Shown piece by piece: positions 8,349-17,503 of a DNA stretch of 64,000 bases (its first letter is position 1; every line of letters starts with the position of its first letter). The stretch comes from Flexivirga oryzae. GTDB lineage: Bacteria > Actinomycetota > Actinomycetes > Actinomycetales > Dermatophilaceae. A program made the position numbers and the translations under genes. The stretch covers positions 868,001-932,000 of the forward strand of contig NZ_JACHVQ010000001.1 in the NCBI RefSeq assembly GCF_014190805.1. The letters are read 5' to 3'. The notes below the pieces were generated by a model. It worked only from the letters and a program-made list of their open reading frames with translations, did no database searches and was not told the DNA's origin.

Positions 8349-9466
8349 GCACTTGGCGACCAGTCGCTGTCAGTGAGCTCGCGGAGAACTTCGACCGATT
8401 CCGTGTGCCGATCAAATCGTCCGACCGGGTCGTCGGGACGACCCCTTACTACGGGGCGTCGGGGGTCATCGATTGGGTCGAGGGGCAGACCCACGATGGG
8501 AGATATCTCCTCGTTGCTGAAGACGGGGAAAATCTGCGCAGCAGGTCGACGCCAATAGCGTTCACAACGCGTGGTCAGATCTGGGTGAACAATCATGCGC
8601 ATGTGTTGAGGTGCCCGACGCCGGAGGAAACGGAGTTTCTCGGCTATGCCTTGAACCTTGCTGACATCGGCGGTTACTTGACTGGTAGCGCTCAGCCCAA
8701 GCTCAGCCGTCGGGCTTTGGATTCGATCATCCTCAACGTCCCGCCCGTTGCCGAGAGGATCGCGATCGCGGAGGTGCTGGGGGCGCTCGACAACAAGATC
8801 GCGGCCAATCGCCGCGTTGCGGACCAGTCGCGGGAGCTTGCCGCGCTCATGGTCTCCGCTGTCGAACCTCGCGTGCCACTCGCTGACCTCGCGGATGCCA
8901 AGCGGTCCACCGTGAATCCGACTGCGTTCGGCAATGATCCAGTGCTTCACTTCAGTCTACCGGCCTGCGATGTGGGGGTGCCTGAGCGTGTTGCCGACCC
9001 TTCGGAGATCAAGAGTGCGAAGTTCGAATTGGTCGATCCTTGCGTCCTCGTTTCCAAGCTCAACCCTCGCATTCCGCGGATCTGGGATGTCACGGCGGTT
9101 CCGGACATGCGTTGCTTTGCATCGACGGAGTTTGTGGTCCTCCACCCCACGGATGGAACCACCTCGGTGCTTGCCGCGGCTTTGGACGATCCGCGATTCT
9201 CCGTCGCATTACGAGGCAAGGTTGCCGGGACGTCTGGCAGCCATCAGCGGGTCAAGCCAGCAGAGCTCATGGCGACCGAAGTCGCTGATGTCCGAACACT
9301 TCCAACGGAGACGGCGGAGAGTATCGGCAGGCTTGGAGAGTTGCGGGCGTCCATCGTTGAGGAAAACGAAACACTCGCCGCAACGCGCGACGGGCTGCTG
9401 CCGCTGCTGATGTCGGGCAAGCTGCGGGTGAAGGACGCGGAGAAACAAGTCGGGGAGGTTGTCTAG
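8345..9466 (+). CDS. hsdS: type I restriction-modification system, specificity subunit HsdS
   Basis: 373 aa with two target-recognition domains (about residues 1-145 and 180-320). Each is followed by a conserved helical spacer: AIAEVLGALDNKIAANRR near 140 and LRASIVEENETLAATRDG near 330. The two halves set a bipartite DNA target and the spacer helices set its gap. The C-terminal LLPLLMSGKLRV is typical of the family. The length is normal and no frameshift is seen. ATGA overlap with hsdM. The recognition sequence cannot be read from the protein alone. Confidence 0.95.
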   Translation: MSTWRPVAVSELAENFDRFRVPIKSSDRVVGTTPYYGASGVIDWVEGQTHDGRYLLVAEDGENLRSRSTPIAFTTRGQIWVNNHAHVLRCPTPEETEFLGYALNLADIGGYLTGSAQPKLSRRALDSIILNVPPVAERIAIAEVLGALDNKIAANRRVADQSRELAALMVSAVEPRVPLADLADAKRSTVNPTAFGNDPVLHFSLPACDVGVPERVADPSEIKSAKFELVDPCVLVSKLNPRIPRIWDVTAVPDMRCFASTEFVVLHPTDGTTSVLAAALDDPRFSVALRGKVAGTSGSHQRVKPAELMATEVADVRTLPTETAESIGRLGELRASIVEENETLAATRDGLLPLLMSGKLRVKDAEKQVGEVV

Positions 9467-9468
9467 AG

Positions 9469-12400
9469 ATGAAGGCGTTCAAGGAGGCCGACTGGGAGCA
9501 GCTGGCCTTGGAAACCCTCGGTGAGCTGGGCTGGCAGGTCATTCCTGGTCCGCAGCTGGCACCGGGGTCGGGGGAGCGGCAGTCCTGGTCGGACCTGGTG
9601 CTGCACGGCCGGTTGCTGGAGCGGGTTCACGCACTCAACCCGAGTGTGCCGGACAACGTTCTCCAGCAAGCGATCTCGGACATCCTCAGCCCGACGTCGA
9701 CGGACGCGCTGACCGAGAACCACCGGATGCACGACGTCCTGGTGCACGGCTACCGCGGGGCGACATACCTCGACCACAACGGCATCGAGCAGACACCGAC
9801 GATCCGGCTGATCAGCCACGAACCCTCCGAGAACGACTGGGTAGCAGCCAACCAGCTCACCATTCGCAGTCACGAGCACGAGCGGCGCTTCGACATCGTG
9901 CTCTACCTCAACGGGCTGCCGGTGAGCATCATCGAGTTGAAGCGTGCCGGATCCAAGCAGGCGACGGCCGCCGGCGCCCATGCGCAGCTGCAGACCTACG
10001 TGCGCGAATTCCCTTTGGCCTTCGCCCAGGCGGACTTCGTGATCGCCAGCGACGGGATCACGGCGCGCTACGGCACGCCGTTCACGCCATACAACCACTT
10101 CGCCAGCTGGAACGTCGACGACGACGGTCACCCGCTGGAGATGGGCGAACCCGGGCCGGACGTTGAGCCGGTCTTCGAGCTGGAGACCAACCTCGAAGGG
10201 CTGTGCAATCAGGAGCGATTCCTGCAGCTGCAGCGCGACTTCACGGCATACGACAACGACGAGAAGACCGGGCTGGCGATGCGGATCGCCAAGCCGCACC
10301 AGTACTTCGCCGTCACCAAGGCGGTCGGCTCCACCATCGACGCGATGCGCAGCGACGGCAAGGCCGGCGTCGTCTGGCACACCCAGGGCTCCGGCAAGTC
10401 GATGGAGATGGAGCTCTTCGCCGCCCGCATCGCCCGCGAGCCGGCCATGCACAACCCGACGATCGTCGTCATCACCGACCGCAACGAACTCGACGGCCAG
10501 CTCTACGAATCCTTCACGAAGAGCCTGCTGCTCACCGAGCACCCGCTGCAGGTCACCAAGCGCGAACAGCTGCGCACCGAGCTGTCCCAGCGCTCCTCCG
10601 GCGGGATCATCTTCACCACGCTGCAAAAGTTCGGCCGTACCCAGGCCGAGCGCGACTCCGGGGCCGCGCACCCGATGCTGTGCGACCGGCGCAACGTCGT
10701 CGTGATCGTCGACGAGGCGCATCGCAGCCATTACGACGACCTCGACGGTTACGCCCGGCACCTCAAGGACGCACTGCCGCACGCGACGCTGATCGCGTTC
10801 ACCGGCACACCCATCACCAGCGCGGATCGCAACACCCGCAAGGTGTTCGGCGACCACATTGACATCTACGACCTCAACCGGGCGGTCGACGACGGCGCGA
10901 CCGTGCCGGTCTATTTCGAGCCGCGGCTGATCAAGGTGGTGCGCGCCGAAGGGTACGACGACAACCTGGTCGACGAGGCCGCCGACGAGGCGACCACCGG
11001 GCTGGACGAGGCCGAGCGGGCCAAGGTCGAGCAGGGCGTCGCCGTGCTCAATGCCGTGTACGGCGCACCAGCCCGGCTCACCCAGCTCGCCGACGACCTG
11101 GTCGCGCACTGGGAGCAGCGCCGCAAGGCGATGGAGCCGTTCATGGGCGTGCCCGGTAAGGCGATGATCGTCTGCGCCACCCGCGAGATCGCCGCCAAGC
11201 TCTACGCCGAGCTCGTCGACCGGCGCCCCGACTGGCACAACGACGCCGTCGACAAGGGCAAGCTCAAGGTCGTCTACTCCGGAGACCCGAGCGAGCAGAA
11301 CCCGATCATCGCCGAGCACGTGCGCAAACCCTCGCTGAACGCTGCGATCAAGAAGCGCTTCAAGGAGGCCGACGACGAGCTGGAGCTGGTGATCGTCAAG
11401 GACATGATGCTCACCGGCTACGACTCGCCGCCGCTGCACACGCTGTATGTCGACCGCCCGATCAAGGGCGCGCTGCTGATGCAGACGCTCGCGCGGGTCA
11501 ACCGCACCTACAAGCAGAAGCCGGACGGACTGCTCGTCGCGTACGCCCCGATCGCGGAAGACCTCAGTCGGGCGCTGGAGGAGTTCACGGTTGCCGGCGG
11601 CCGGGACCAGCGTGACGCGGTCGGCAAGGACGTCGCTGCGGCCGGCGAGCTGCTCCATGACCTGGTGGACCAGATCCGCGAGATGGTCGCCGGTGTCGAC
11701 TGGAAGCAGATCATCGCGGCCGACCCGAAACGCGGGTGGATCGTCGCGGCCCGGCAGGTCGTAGACCACCTGCGCAGCCCCGCGACGGCGGGGAATGCGA
11801 GCGACGACGGTTCACTGCCACTGGCAGCGGCATACCGGAAGGCCAGTGGGCAACTGGCTCGGGCGTGGGCACTCTGCGCGGGCGGTGACCAGCCGGATGC
11901 GGTGCGCTACGAGGTCGCGTTCTACGAGGAAGTCCGCGTCTGGATGGCGAAGTACGACGCCGAGCTTCGCCAGGCGAACGGCGAGCCCGTGCCCGAGGAC
12001 ATCGCACTGCTGCTCGGCAAGATCATCGTGGACGCGACCGACAGCGACGAGATCCTCGACATCTTCGAGGCGTCCGGGCTGCCGCGGCAGAGCCTCGCGG
12101 ATCTCACGCCCGAGTTTCTCACCCAGGCAACGAAGTCCAGCACACCGCACCTGGCGATCGAGGCGCTGCGAGCGAGCATCCTGAAGGAAGCGGCGCGGTC
12201 GACCGGCCAAAACCTGATCCGGCAGCAGCAGTTCTCCGAGCGGCTGACGGCGTTGATGACGAAGTACACCAACCAGCAGCTGACGTCGGCGGAAGTGATC
12301 GCAGCGCTGGTCGAGATGGCCAAGGAGGTCAGCGCGGAAGGCAACCGTGGCAAGCACTTCCAGCCGCCGCTGGACGACAAGGAGCTGGCGTTCTACGACG

Positions 12401-12696
12401 TCGTCTCCACCAACGAGTCGGCCGTCGACGTGATGGGCGGTGACGTGCTCGCGCAGATCGCTCGTGACCTGGTCGCGGTGATGCGCCGTGACACGCGCAC
12501 CGACTGGACCGTGCGTGACGACGTCAAGGCCAAGCTGCGGTCGTCGATCAAGCGGCTGCTGGTCAAGAACGGTTACCCGCCCGACAAGCAGCCGGGCGCG
12601 ATCAAGCTGGTCATCGACCAGATGGAGGCCATGGCGCCGACGTTCGCGGAGGAACGGAAGGCGCAGGTGTCAGGGGAGCCGGATGCCGCTTCCTGA
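9469..12696 (+). CDS. hsdR: type I restriction-modification system, endonuclease/translocase subunit HsdR
   Basis: 1075 aa, full length for HsdR. The N-terminal PD-(D/E)xK nuclease shows D142 and ELK at 156-158. The SF2 translocase follows, with Walker A GSGKS (307-311), DEAH (415-418) and TGTP motif III. The C-terminal helical region that docks to HsdM is present. It cleaves unmodified DNA after ATP-driven translocation. GGGGAGG precedes the ATG, which follows the hsdS stop by two bases. It overlaps the downstream darT by 14 bases, tying restriction and the toxin-antitoxin pair into one transcript. Confidence 0.97.
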   Translation: MKAFKEADWEQLALETLGELGWQVIPGPQLAPGSGERQSWSDLVLHGRLLERVHALNPSVPDNVLQQAISDILSPTSTDALTENHRMHDVLVHGYRGATYLDHNGIEQTPTIRLISHEPSENDWVAANQLTIRSHEHERRFDIVLYLNGLPVSIIELKRAGSKQATAAGAHAQLQTYVREFPLAFAQADFVIASDGITARYGTPFTPYNHFASWNVDDDGHPLEMGEPGPDVEPVFELETNLEGLCNQERFLQLQRDFTAYDNDEKTGLAMRIAKPHQYFAVTKAVGSTIDAMRSDGKAGVVWHTQGSGKSMEMELFAARIAREPAMHNPTIVVITDRNELDGQLYESFTKSLLLTEHPLQVTKREQLRTELSQRSSGGIIFTTLQKFGRTQAERDSGAAHPMLCDRRNVVVIVDEAHRSHYDDLDGYARHLKDALPHATLIAFTGTPITSADRNTRKVFGDHIDIYDLNRAVDDGATVPVYFEPRLIKVVRAEGYDDNLVDEAADEATTGLDEAERAKVEQGVAVLNAVYGAPARLTQLADDLVAHWEQRRKAMEPFMGVPGKAMIVCATREIAAKLYAELVDRRPDWHNDAVDKGKLKVVYSGDPSEQNPIIAEHVRKPSLNAAIKKRFKEADDELELVIVKDMMLTGYDSPPLHTLYVDRPIKGALLMQTLARVNRTYKQKPDGLLVAYAPIAEDLSRALEEFTVAGGRDQRDAVGKDVAAAGELLHDLVDQIREMVAGVDWKQIIAADPKRGWIVAARQVVDHLRSPATAGNASDDGSLPLAAAYRKASGQLARAWALCAGGDQPDAVRYEVAFYEEVRVWMAKYDAELRQANGEPVPEDIALLLGKIIVDATDSDEILDIFEASGLPRQSLADLTPEFLTQATKSSTPHLAIEALRASILKEAARSTGQNLIRQQQFSERLTALMTKYTNQQLTSAEVIAALVEMAKEVSAEGNRGKHFQPPLDDKELAFYDVVSTNESAVDVMGGDVLAQIARDLVAVMRRDTRTDWTVRDDVKAKLRSSIKRLLVKNGYPPDKQPGAIKLVIDQMEAMAPTFAEERKAQVSGEPDAAS

Positions 12697-13213
12697 CCCG
12701 GCGCGGATCTACCACTTCACCCACGTGGATCACCTGGAGACGATCGTGCGCGAAGGGGTGGTTGCCGACTACGTACCCTTCTACTTCGCGCCCCGGAGCC
12801 CGATGATGTTCTCAATTCACTGTGGCAACGTGCCGACCTACCAGGGCGGTTGCGAGGATCTGATCTACCTCGTTTCCTCGGTGCAGAGGATCGCGGAACT
12901 GCGCTTGCGTTTCGCGTGCACCGATCGGAACGCCGCCCTCGACTACGCGGAGTTCAGCTCCGACGAGGACGGACTGGGTGCGCTCGTTGATTGGCAACTG
13001 ATGAAAGCGCGCATGTGGGCGAATACCGAAGAGGATCCCGATCGACGCGAACGACGGATGGCGGAGTGCCTCGTCCATGCCACGGCACCGTGGACCGCGA
13101 TCCTGGCTGTCGTTGCGAAGTCGCCTGAAGTCGCCGCGCGAGCGCAGAGCACGCTCGATAGGCTGGGAGCGGCGCCGATGCGGGTGAGTGTCAGACCCGA
13201 GATGTATTTCTAG
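12683..13213 (+). CDS. darT: DarT-type DNA ADP-ribosyltransferase toxin, apparently internally shortened
   Basis: 176 aa from ATG 12683 (CAGGGGAG upstream). The DarT (DUF4433) hallmarks are clear: IYHFTHVDHL near the N-terminus (H11), YVPFYFAPRSPMM (about 30-42), YQGG, and MAECLVHATAPW with the presumed catalytic glutamate E128. Family members attach ADP-ribose from NAD to thymidines of single-stranded DNA. Compared with DarTs I remember (about 200-210 aa), roughly 30 residues are missing between IVREG and VVADYVP. That stretch normally carries an RR-containing segment with a conserved NAD-pocket arginine. The deletion is in frame, so the toxin may be weak or dead. DarG follows after three bases. 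Confidence 0.88.
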   Translation: MPLPDPARIYHFTHVDHLETIVREGVVADYVPFYFAPRSPMMFSIHCGNVPTYQGGCEDLIYLVSSVQRIAELRLRFACTDRNAALDYAEFSSDEDGLGALVDWQLMKARMWANTEEDPDRRERRMAECLVHATAPWTAILAVVAKSPEVAARAQSTLDRLGAAPMRVSVRPEMYF

Positions 13214-13216
13214 GAC

Positions 13217-14293
13217 ATGGAGACACGAGTGATCAGGGAAGCCGAGGGCAATCTGCTGACGGCCGATGTTGATGCTCTGGTCAACACGGTCAACACCGTT
13301 GGCGTGATGGGCAAAGGGATCGCGCTGCAGTTCAAGCGTGCCTACCCAGAGATGTACAAGGCGTACGCACGAGCCGCGAAGGCCGGCGAGGTCGTTCCTG
13401 GTCGCATGTTCGTCTGGCACACAGAGGCGATGAGCGGACCCTCCCTGATCATCAATTTCCCGACCAAGCGGCACTGGCGAAGTCCCTCCAGGCTGGAGGA
13501 CATCCGTGACGGGCTGAGGGCTTTGGTGCATGTCGTTTCGGAGGCTGGTGTCGAGTCAATCGCGCTGCCGCCCCTTGGCTGCGGAAACGGCGGCCTGCAG
13601 TGGAGCGAGGTACGACCGCTGATCGTCCAGGCCCTTGGTGGCCTCCCGATCGAGGTTGTGCTCTACCCCCCGAAGGGGGCCCCTCGGGCCGCAGCGATGG
13701 TTGAGAACCGGCAGAAGCCGAAAATGACACCCGGTCGCGCCGCGCTGCTCGGCATTATGAGTCGCTATCGCGAAGTAACTCTCGAAGCGCCATCTGTCAT
13801 CGAAGTGCAGAAGTTGATGTATTTCCTCCAGGAAGCAGGGCAGCCACTCCGGCTCAACTACGTCAAGGGCCGGTATGGGCCGTACGCGGACAACCTGCGT
13901 CACGTCCTGACCGAGTTGGAGGGACATTACATCAGTGGATTCGGCGACGGCAGCGCCAAGGTGGGGGAGGCCGAGCCACTCGAACTCCTCGACGACGGTG
14001 GAGACGAGACTCGTCAGATAGTCATGTCGAGTGACATTTTGAGCGAGCGACTGAACAGAGTGCTTCGTGTCGTGTCCGGCTACGAGAGTGCCTACGGCCT
14101 CGAGCTGCTGGCAAGCGTGCACTGGGTCGCGGAACACGATGACCGTGCCGCTGAATCACCGGAAATCGCAACCGAACTCGTGAGCTCCTGGACCCCGCGC
14201 AAGAGTCGGCTTTTCACGCCCGAGCACGTGCGTCGTGCATGGGAGACGCTGCGCGAACAGGACTGGCTTCCGAGGATTGCCATCCACAACTGA
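13217..14293 (+). CDS. darG: DarG macrodomain antitoxin
   Basis: 358 aa. Residues 1-155 form a macrodomain (GNLLTADVDALVNTVNTVG, then GVMGKGIALQF, then INFPTKRHWR and LPPLGCGNGGL). In DarG this domain removes ADP-ribose from DNA and so reverses DarT. Residues about 170-358 form the C-terminal DarT-inhibiting domain, helical, including EVQKLMYFLQEAGQPLRLNYVKGRYGPY. Length and motifs look complete. It starts three bases after the darT stop and ends the RM-DarTG block. DarTG modules are known anti-phage systems that often neighbour RM genes. Confidence 0.93.
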   Translation: METRVIREAEGNLLTADVDALVNTVNTVGVMGKGIALQFKRAYPEMYKAYARAAKAGEVVPGRMFVWHTEAMSGPSLIINFPTKRHWRSPSRLEDIRDGLRALVHVVSEAGVESIALPPLGCGNGGLQWSEVRPLIVQALGGLPIEVVLYPPKGAPRAAAMVENRQKPKMTPGRAALLGIMSRYREVTLEAPSVIEVQKLMYFLQEAGQPLRLNYVKGRYGPYADNLRHVLTELEGHYISGFGDGSAKVGEAEPLELLDDGGDETRQIVMSSDILSERLNRVLRVVSGYESAYGLELLASVHWVAEHDDRAAESPEIATELVSSWTPRKSRLFTPEHVRRAWETLREQDWLPRIAIHN

Positions 14294-14334
14294 CACGGCA
14301 TCAACCTTGCGGCGGGGATCGTGGAGGGCTGGCA

Positions 14335-14673
14335 GTGAGCGAGCCGTTCCGGAACGTCCTGGGGTCCGCCGGCCAACCCGTCGAGCAGTGGCCGTACGAA
14401 GCGCTGGTCGCGGCGATCGAGCGCGGCACGCTGGGCGACTGGGTCCCGATCATCCGGGCGATCGACCAGGCGCCGTGGGGGTCGGTGGCCAGACAGGTCG
14501 AGGACTACCTCGGCTACGCCCAGCCCTACGGGGTCGCACCCCTGCTGCGATCGACGATCGAGCGCGCCCGCACGGCGGCGGAGGATGGAACGAGTGGCGG
14601 ACCGGGCCGGGCCGCGCCCATGACTCTCACCGCTTCCGCTGCAACTCCCACGCACCACGCAGCGCCGACCTGA
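14335..14673 (+). CDS. small conserved actinobacterial protein of unknown function
   Basis: 112 aa from GTG 14335, chosen for the GGAGGG site; the frame is open 96 bases further upstream inside the darG region. The core, about residues 15-85, is helical and reads like a family I have seen in Actinobacteria (ALVAAIERGTLGDWVPII ... DPWG-like APWGSVARQVEDYLGYAQPYGVAPLL), function unknown. The last 25 residues are low complexity and overlap the convergent yjbR-like gene by 47 bases. It follows darG by 41 bases and could belong to the same transcript. Confidence 0.6.
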   Translation: MSEPFRNVLGSAGQPVEQWPYEALVAAIERGTLGDWVPIIRAIDQAPWGSVARQVEDYLGYAQPYGVAPLLRSTIERARTAAEDGTSGGPGRAAPMTLTASAATPTHHAAPT

Positions 14674-14929
14674 TCCGGTCGGCGTCACCGGCAAGCATCG
14701 CCTGCACCTTCATATGTGCCTCGTACTCGGGTGGGATGCCGAACGTTTCCGGGTCGTCCCGCACCAATCGCTCACGCTCGGCGAAGTCGCAGCGGATCAT
14801 CAGCTCGTCGGCGGCCACCAGGCGCGCGACGACGCGGCCCGCGACATACCAGGCAGGTATGGCGCGGGTGCCTGTCTGCGTGCACCCGGGCAGCGTTGCC
14901 AGGAAGTCCGCGACCTCGCCCGGGGTCAT
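14627..14929 (-). CDS. MmcQ/YjbR-family protein
   Basis: 100 aa. The pattern fits the small DUF419 (MmcQ/YjbR) fold, which is similar to a DNA-binding fold but of unproven function: VADFLATLPG, TRAIPAWYVAGRVVARL, ELMIRCDFAERERLVRDDPETFGIPP, and a C-terminal helix. The start overlaps the stop of the upstream DUF2269-like gene (ATGA), so the two are probably co-transcribed. It converges with the 112-aa gene. Confidence 0.75.
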   Translation of the reverse strand: MTPGEVADFLATLPGCTQTGTRAIPAWYVAGRVVARLVAADELMIRCDFAERERLVRDDPETFGIPPEYEAHMKVQAMLAGDADRIRSALRGAWELQRKR

Positions 14930-15453
14930 CAGCTACCCGGGCGATAGACCATCAGCGCCACGATGACCGCGAAGATCAGCGCGACGACACCACCGGAGGC
15001 CGCGACGCGGGCGGTGTATGACGAGACGGGGGTGGCGCCGGTCTCGATACGCCCTCCTCCGCTGCGCTCCTCCGGGCCACTCGACCCGCGGGATGGGCTA
15101 CTCGACCCGCCGGACCCGCGAGAGATTTCTTCGGCGGCCTTGTCGAGGCTCGGGGTGACGACCAGGAAGGTGATGGCGACGCCAATTGCCCACAGCACCA
15201 GGGAAAGCCAGATCCAGGTGTCGCCGATGCTGCCCAGCTCCTCACCACGACGCTTCTGCGACATCAGCCCCATGCCGAAGATCACGACCAGCACCGAGGC
15301 GGCGGCATACACCTTCGCGGTCCGCGAAGACGCCTGCAGCGCAACAGGATCCGCATGACGCAGCCCACGAGAGGCCGTGGTGACCGCGTGGGCGAGCGGG
15401 CCGACGGCGAAGATCGCCGTCAGCAGGTGCAACAGCAGCAACAGCTTGAGCAT
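14929..15453 (-). CDS. DUF2269-like integral membrane protein
   Basis: 174 aa from the ATG at 15453; the upstream in-frame start at 15495 would put a charged stretch before the hydrophobic N-terminus. It has four predicted membrane helices: residues 1-22 (LKLLLLLHLLTAIFAVGPLAHA), about 48-65, about 80-100, and the C-terminal segment GVVALIFAVIVALMVY. A Ser/Gly/Arg-rich loop (about 108-150) separates helices 3 and 4. The pattern matches DUF2269 membrane proteins, function unknown. Confidence 0.7.
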   Translation of the reverse strand: MLKLLLLLHLLTAIFAVGPLAHAVTTASRGLRHADPVALQASSRTAKVYAAASVLVVIFGMGLMSQKRRGEELGSIGDTWIWLSLVLWAIGVAITFLVVTPSLDKAAEEISRGSGGSSSPSRGSSGPEERSGGGRIETGATPVSSYTARVAASGGVVALIFAVIVALMVYRPGS

Positions 15454-15712
15454 GATCGCCAGCCTAGGCCAGCGGATCCCGGCACCGGTTATCACGGACC
15501 TTGGGTGAATCCCACCCGCAGCGCCCTGGATCCAGGCATCATTCAGGTTGCAACTTGGAAACGCTGAGTGTGGTGCTTGACGCGCATGTGGTTTGTGGGA
15601 CTAACGTTCTAGCGCTCGCTGAGTGTGTCACGGTTCACAAGTGGTGCCCGGGGGGTGCACGACAACCGAAACAGAATAAGTGCATGGCAGCCGAAAGGGA
15701 TGATGCACAACT

Positions 15713-17416
15713 ATGAGCGTCGATACCGAGAAGGTAGATAACGTCGCCGGAGACGACCCGCACCTCAAAAAGGAGTTCGGGACCGTAGGTCTCCTCTTCA
15801 CCGCCATTGGCTCGATCATCGGGTCGGGGTGGTTGTTCAGTTCGCTGCACGCCTCGAGCCTGGCGGGACCTGCCGCAATCCTGACGTGGATCGTCGGCAC
15901 GATCATGTTCTTGTTCATCGGACTCAGCTACGCCGAGCTCGGCGTGATGATGCCGCGAAGCGGTGGTGTGGCGCGCTACCCCCACTACGCGTGGGGCTCG
16001 TTCGCCAGCTACTCGTTCGGTTGGGTCACCTGGCTCGCCTGTGCCGCGGTCGCCGCGGTCGAGGTGTCCGCGGTGCTCACCTACGCAACCTCCTACCTGC
16101 ACTGGTTGGAGAACGACAACGGCACCCTGAAGCCGGCCGGTCTGGTCATCGCGATCCTGATGCTCGGCGTCTTCGTGCTGATCAACTTCTTCGGTGTGAA
16201 GTGGTTCGCCCGCATCAACAACGTGTTGGTGTGGTGGAAGCTGATCATGATCGTCCTGGTGATCGCCGCGATCATGATCGCCTCGTTCCACAGCGGCAAC
16301 TTCACCATCGACGCCAAGGGCGGCGGCGGTTTCGCCCCGAACGGCATCAAGGGCGCCATGGAGGCCATCCCGGCCGCCGGTGTTGCGTTCTCGTTCCTCG
16401 GCTGGCGCCAGGGCATCGAGTTGGCCGGTGAGACCGACAACCCGAAGAAGAACGTCCCGCTGACCCTGATCGGTTCGATCCTGATCTGTGGTGTGCTCTA
16501 CATCCTGCTGCAGGTCGCCTTCATCGGCGCGCTCGACCCGACCCACCTGGCGGAGAACGGCTGGGCCAACGTCGGTGACGCGATCAAGACCGGTAGCGAC
16601 GCCGGTAACTTCAGTCCGCTGGCCTCGATGGCCACCGTGCTCGGCATGAGCTGGCTGGCCGGTCTGCTCTACGCGGACGCGTTCATCAGCCCCGGAGACA
16701 CCGGTCTGATCTACACCAGCGTCACCGCGCGTATGTCCTACGCCATGGGCCGCAACCGCAACGCACCGGCCGTTCTGGCCAAGGTCAACAACAACGGTGT
16801 GCCGTGGCCGAGCCTGATCGTGGCCTGGATCGCCGGCTGCATCTTCTTCCTGCCGTTCCCGAGCTGGCAGGCCCTGGTGGAGGTCGTGACCTCGCTGACG
16901 GTGCTGTCCTTCGGTAGTGGCTCGATCGCGTTGCTGACCTTCCGCAAGCAGTTGCCGGACATGGAGCGTCCTTACCGCACCACGGCTGCGTGGGTGGTCG
17001 GTCCGATCGCCCTGCTGGCGACCAACCTGATCATGTACTGGGCCGGTTGGGACCAGGTCTGGAAGATGATGGTGGCCGTCGCCATCGGCTACGTGTTCCT
17101 GGGCATCTTCCAGGCCATGGACAAGGGCCGGGCGCCGCAGCTGGACTTCAAGCACGGTTGGTGGGTGCTGGTGTGGTTCGCCGGCATCCTGCTGGTGAGC
17201 TACCTCGGTAGCTACTCCGGCGCCGCCGACAAGGAAGCCGGTCAGGCGGATGTCTACGGCTTCAACGGCGGCATCCTGGCCAACATCATCCTCACGGCCG
17301 TCATCTTCGCGCTGGCGTGGTACTGCCAGCTGCCGTCGGAGCGGGTCAACGAGATCCTCAACGAGACCGAGGAGATCATCGAGGAGGACGAGGGCAAGCT
17401 GGCCAGCGGCCACTGA
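15713..17416 (+). CDS. APC-superfamily amino acid permease
   Basis: 567 aa with about 12-14 hydrophobic segments and the APC signature in helix 1 (GLLFTAIGSIIGSGWLF). It resembles the aspartate:proton symporter YveA group, but the substrate cannot be fixed from sequence. The C-terminal tail is acidic (NETEEIIEEDEGK). It is monocistronic, with a strong hairpin just after the stop. The upstream 259 bases carry no gene. A possible promoter there has TTGACG (15577-15582) and a weak -10 about 17 bases on. Confidence 0.88.
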   Translation: MSVDTEKVDNVAGDDPHLKKEFGTVGLLFTAIGSIIGSGWLFSSLHASSLAGPAAILTWIVGTIMFLFIGLSYAELGVMMPRSGGVARYPHYAWGSFASYSFGWVTWLACAAVAAVEVSAVLTYATSYLHWLENDNGTLKPAGLVIAILMLGVFVLINFFGVKWFARINNVLVWWKLIMIVLVIAAIMIASFHSGNFTIDAKGGGGFAPNGIKGAMEAIPAAGVAFSFLGWRQGIELAGETDNPKKNVPLTLIGSILICGVLYILLQVAFIGALDPTHLAENGWANVGDAIKTGSDAGNFSPLASMATVLGMSWLAGLLYADAFISPGDTGLIYTSVTARMSYAMGRNRNAPAVLAKVNNNGVPWPSLIVAWIAGCIFFLPFPSWQALVEVVTSLTVLSFGSGSIALLTFRKQLPDMERPYRTTAAWVVGPIALLATNLIMYWAGWDQVWKMMVAVAIGYVFLGIFQAMDKGRAPQLDFKHGWWVLVWFAGILLVSYLGSYSGAADKEAGQADVYGFNGGILANIILTAVIFALAWYCQLPSERVNEILNETEEIIEEDEGKLASGH

Positions 17417-17430
17417 TCACTGCCTCACCG

Positions 17431-17465
17431 CACGCCCTCTTCCCCGTCACGGGGGAGAGGGCGTG
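17431..17465 (+). terminator. hairpin terminator after the APC permease
   Basis: 17-bp stem with one mismatch around a single-base centre: CACGCCCTCTTCCCCGT pairs with ACGGGGGAGAGGGCGTG. It lies 14 bases after the permease stop and upstream of the RDD gene. There is no clear T-run, as is usual in high-GC actinobacteria. Confidence 0.75.
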
Positions 17466-17503
17466 CTCCTGTGTTCGCTCGTCCAATGAGAGGATCTGGG
17501 GCC

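Noticed and set aside
15635..17413. 592-codon minus-strand frame opposite the APC permease
   Set aside because: Antisense shadow of a GC-rich gene with no recognisable domain.
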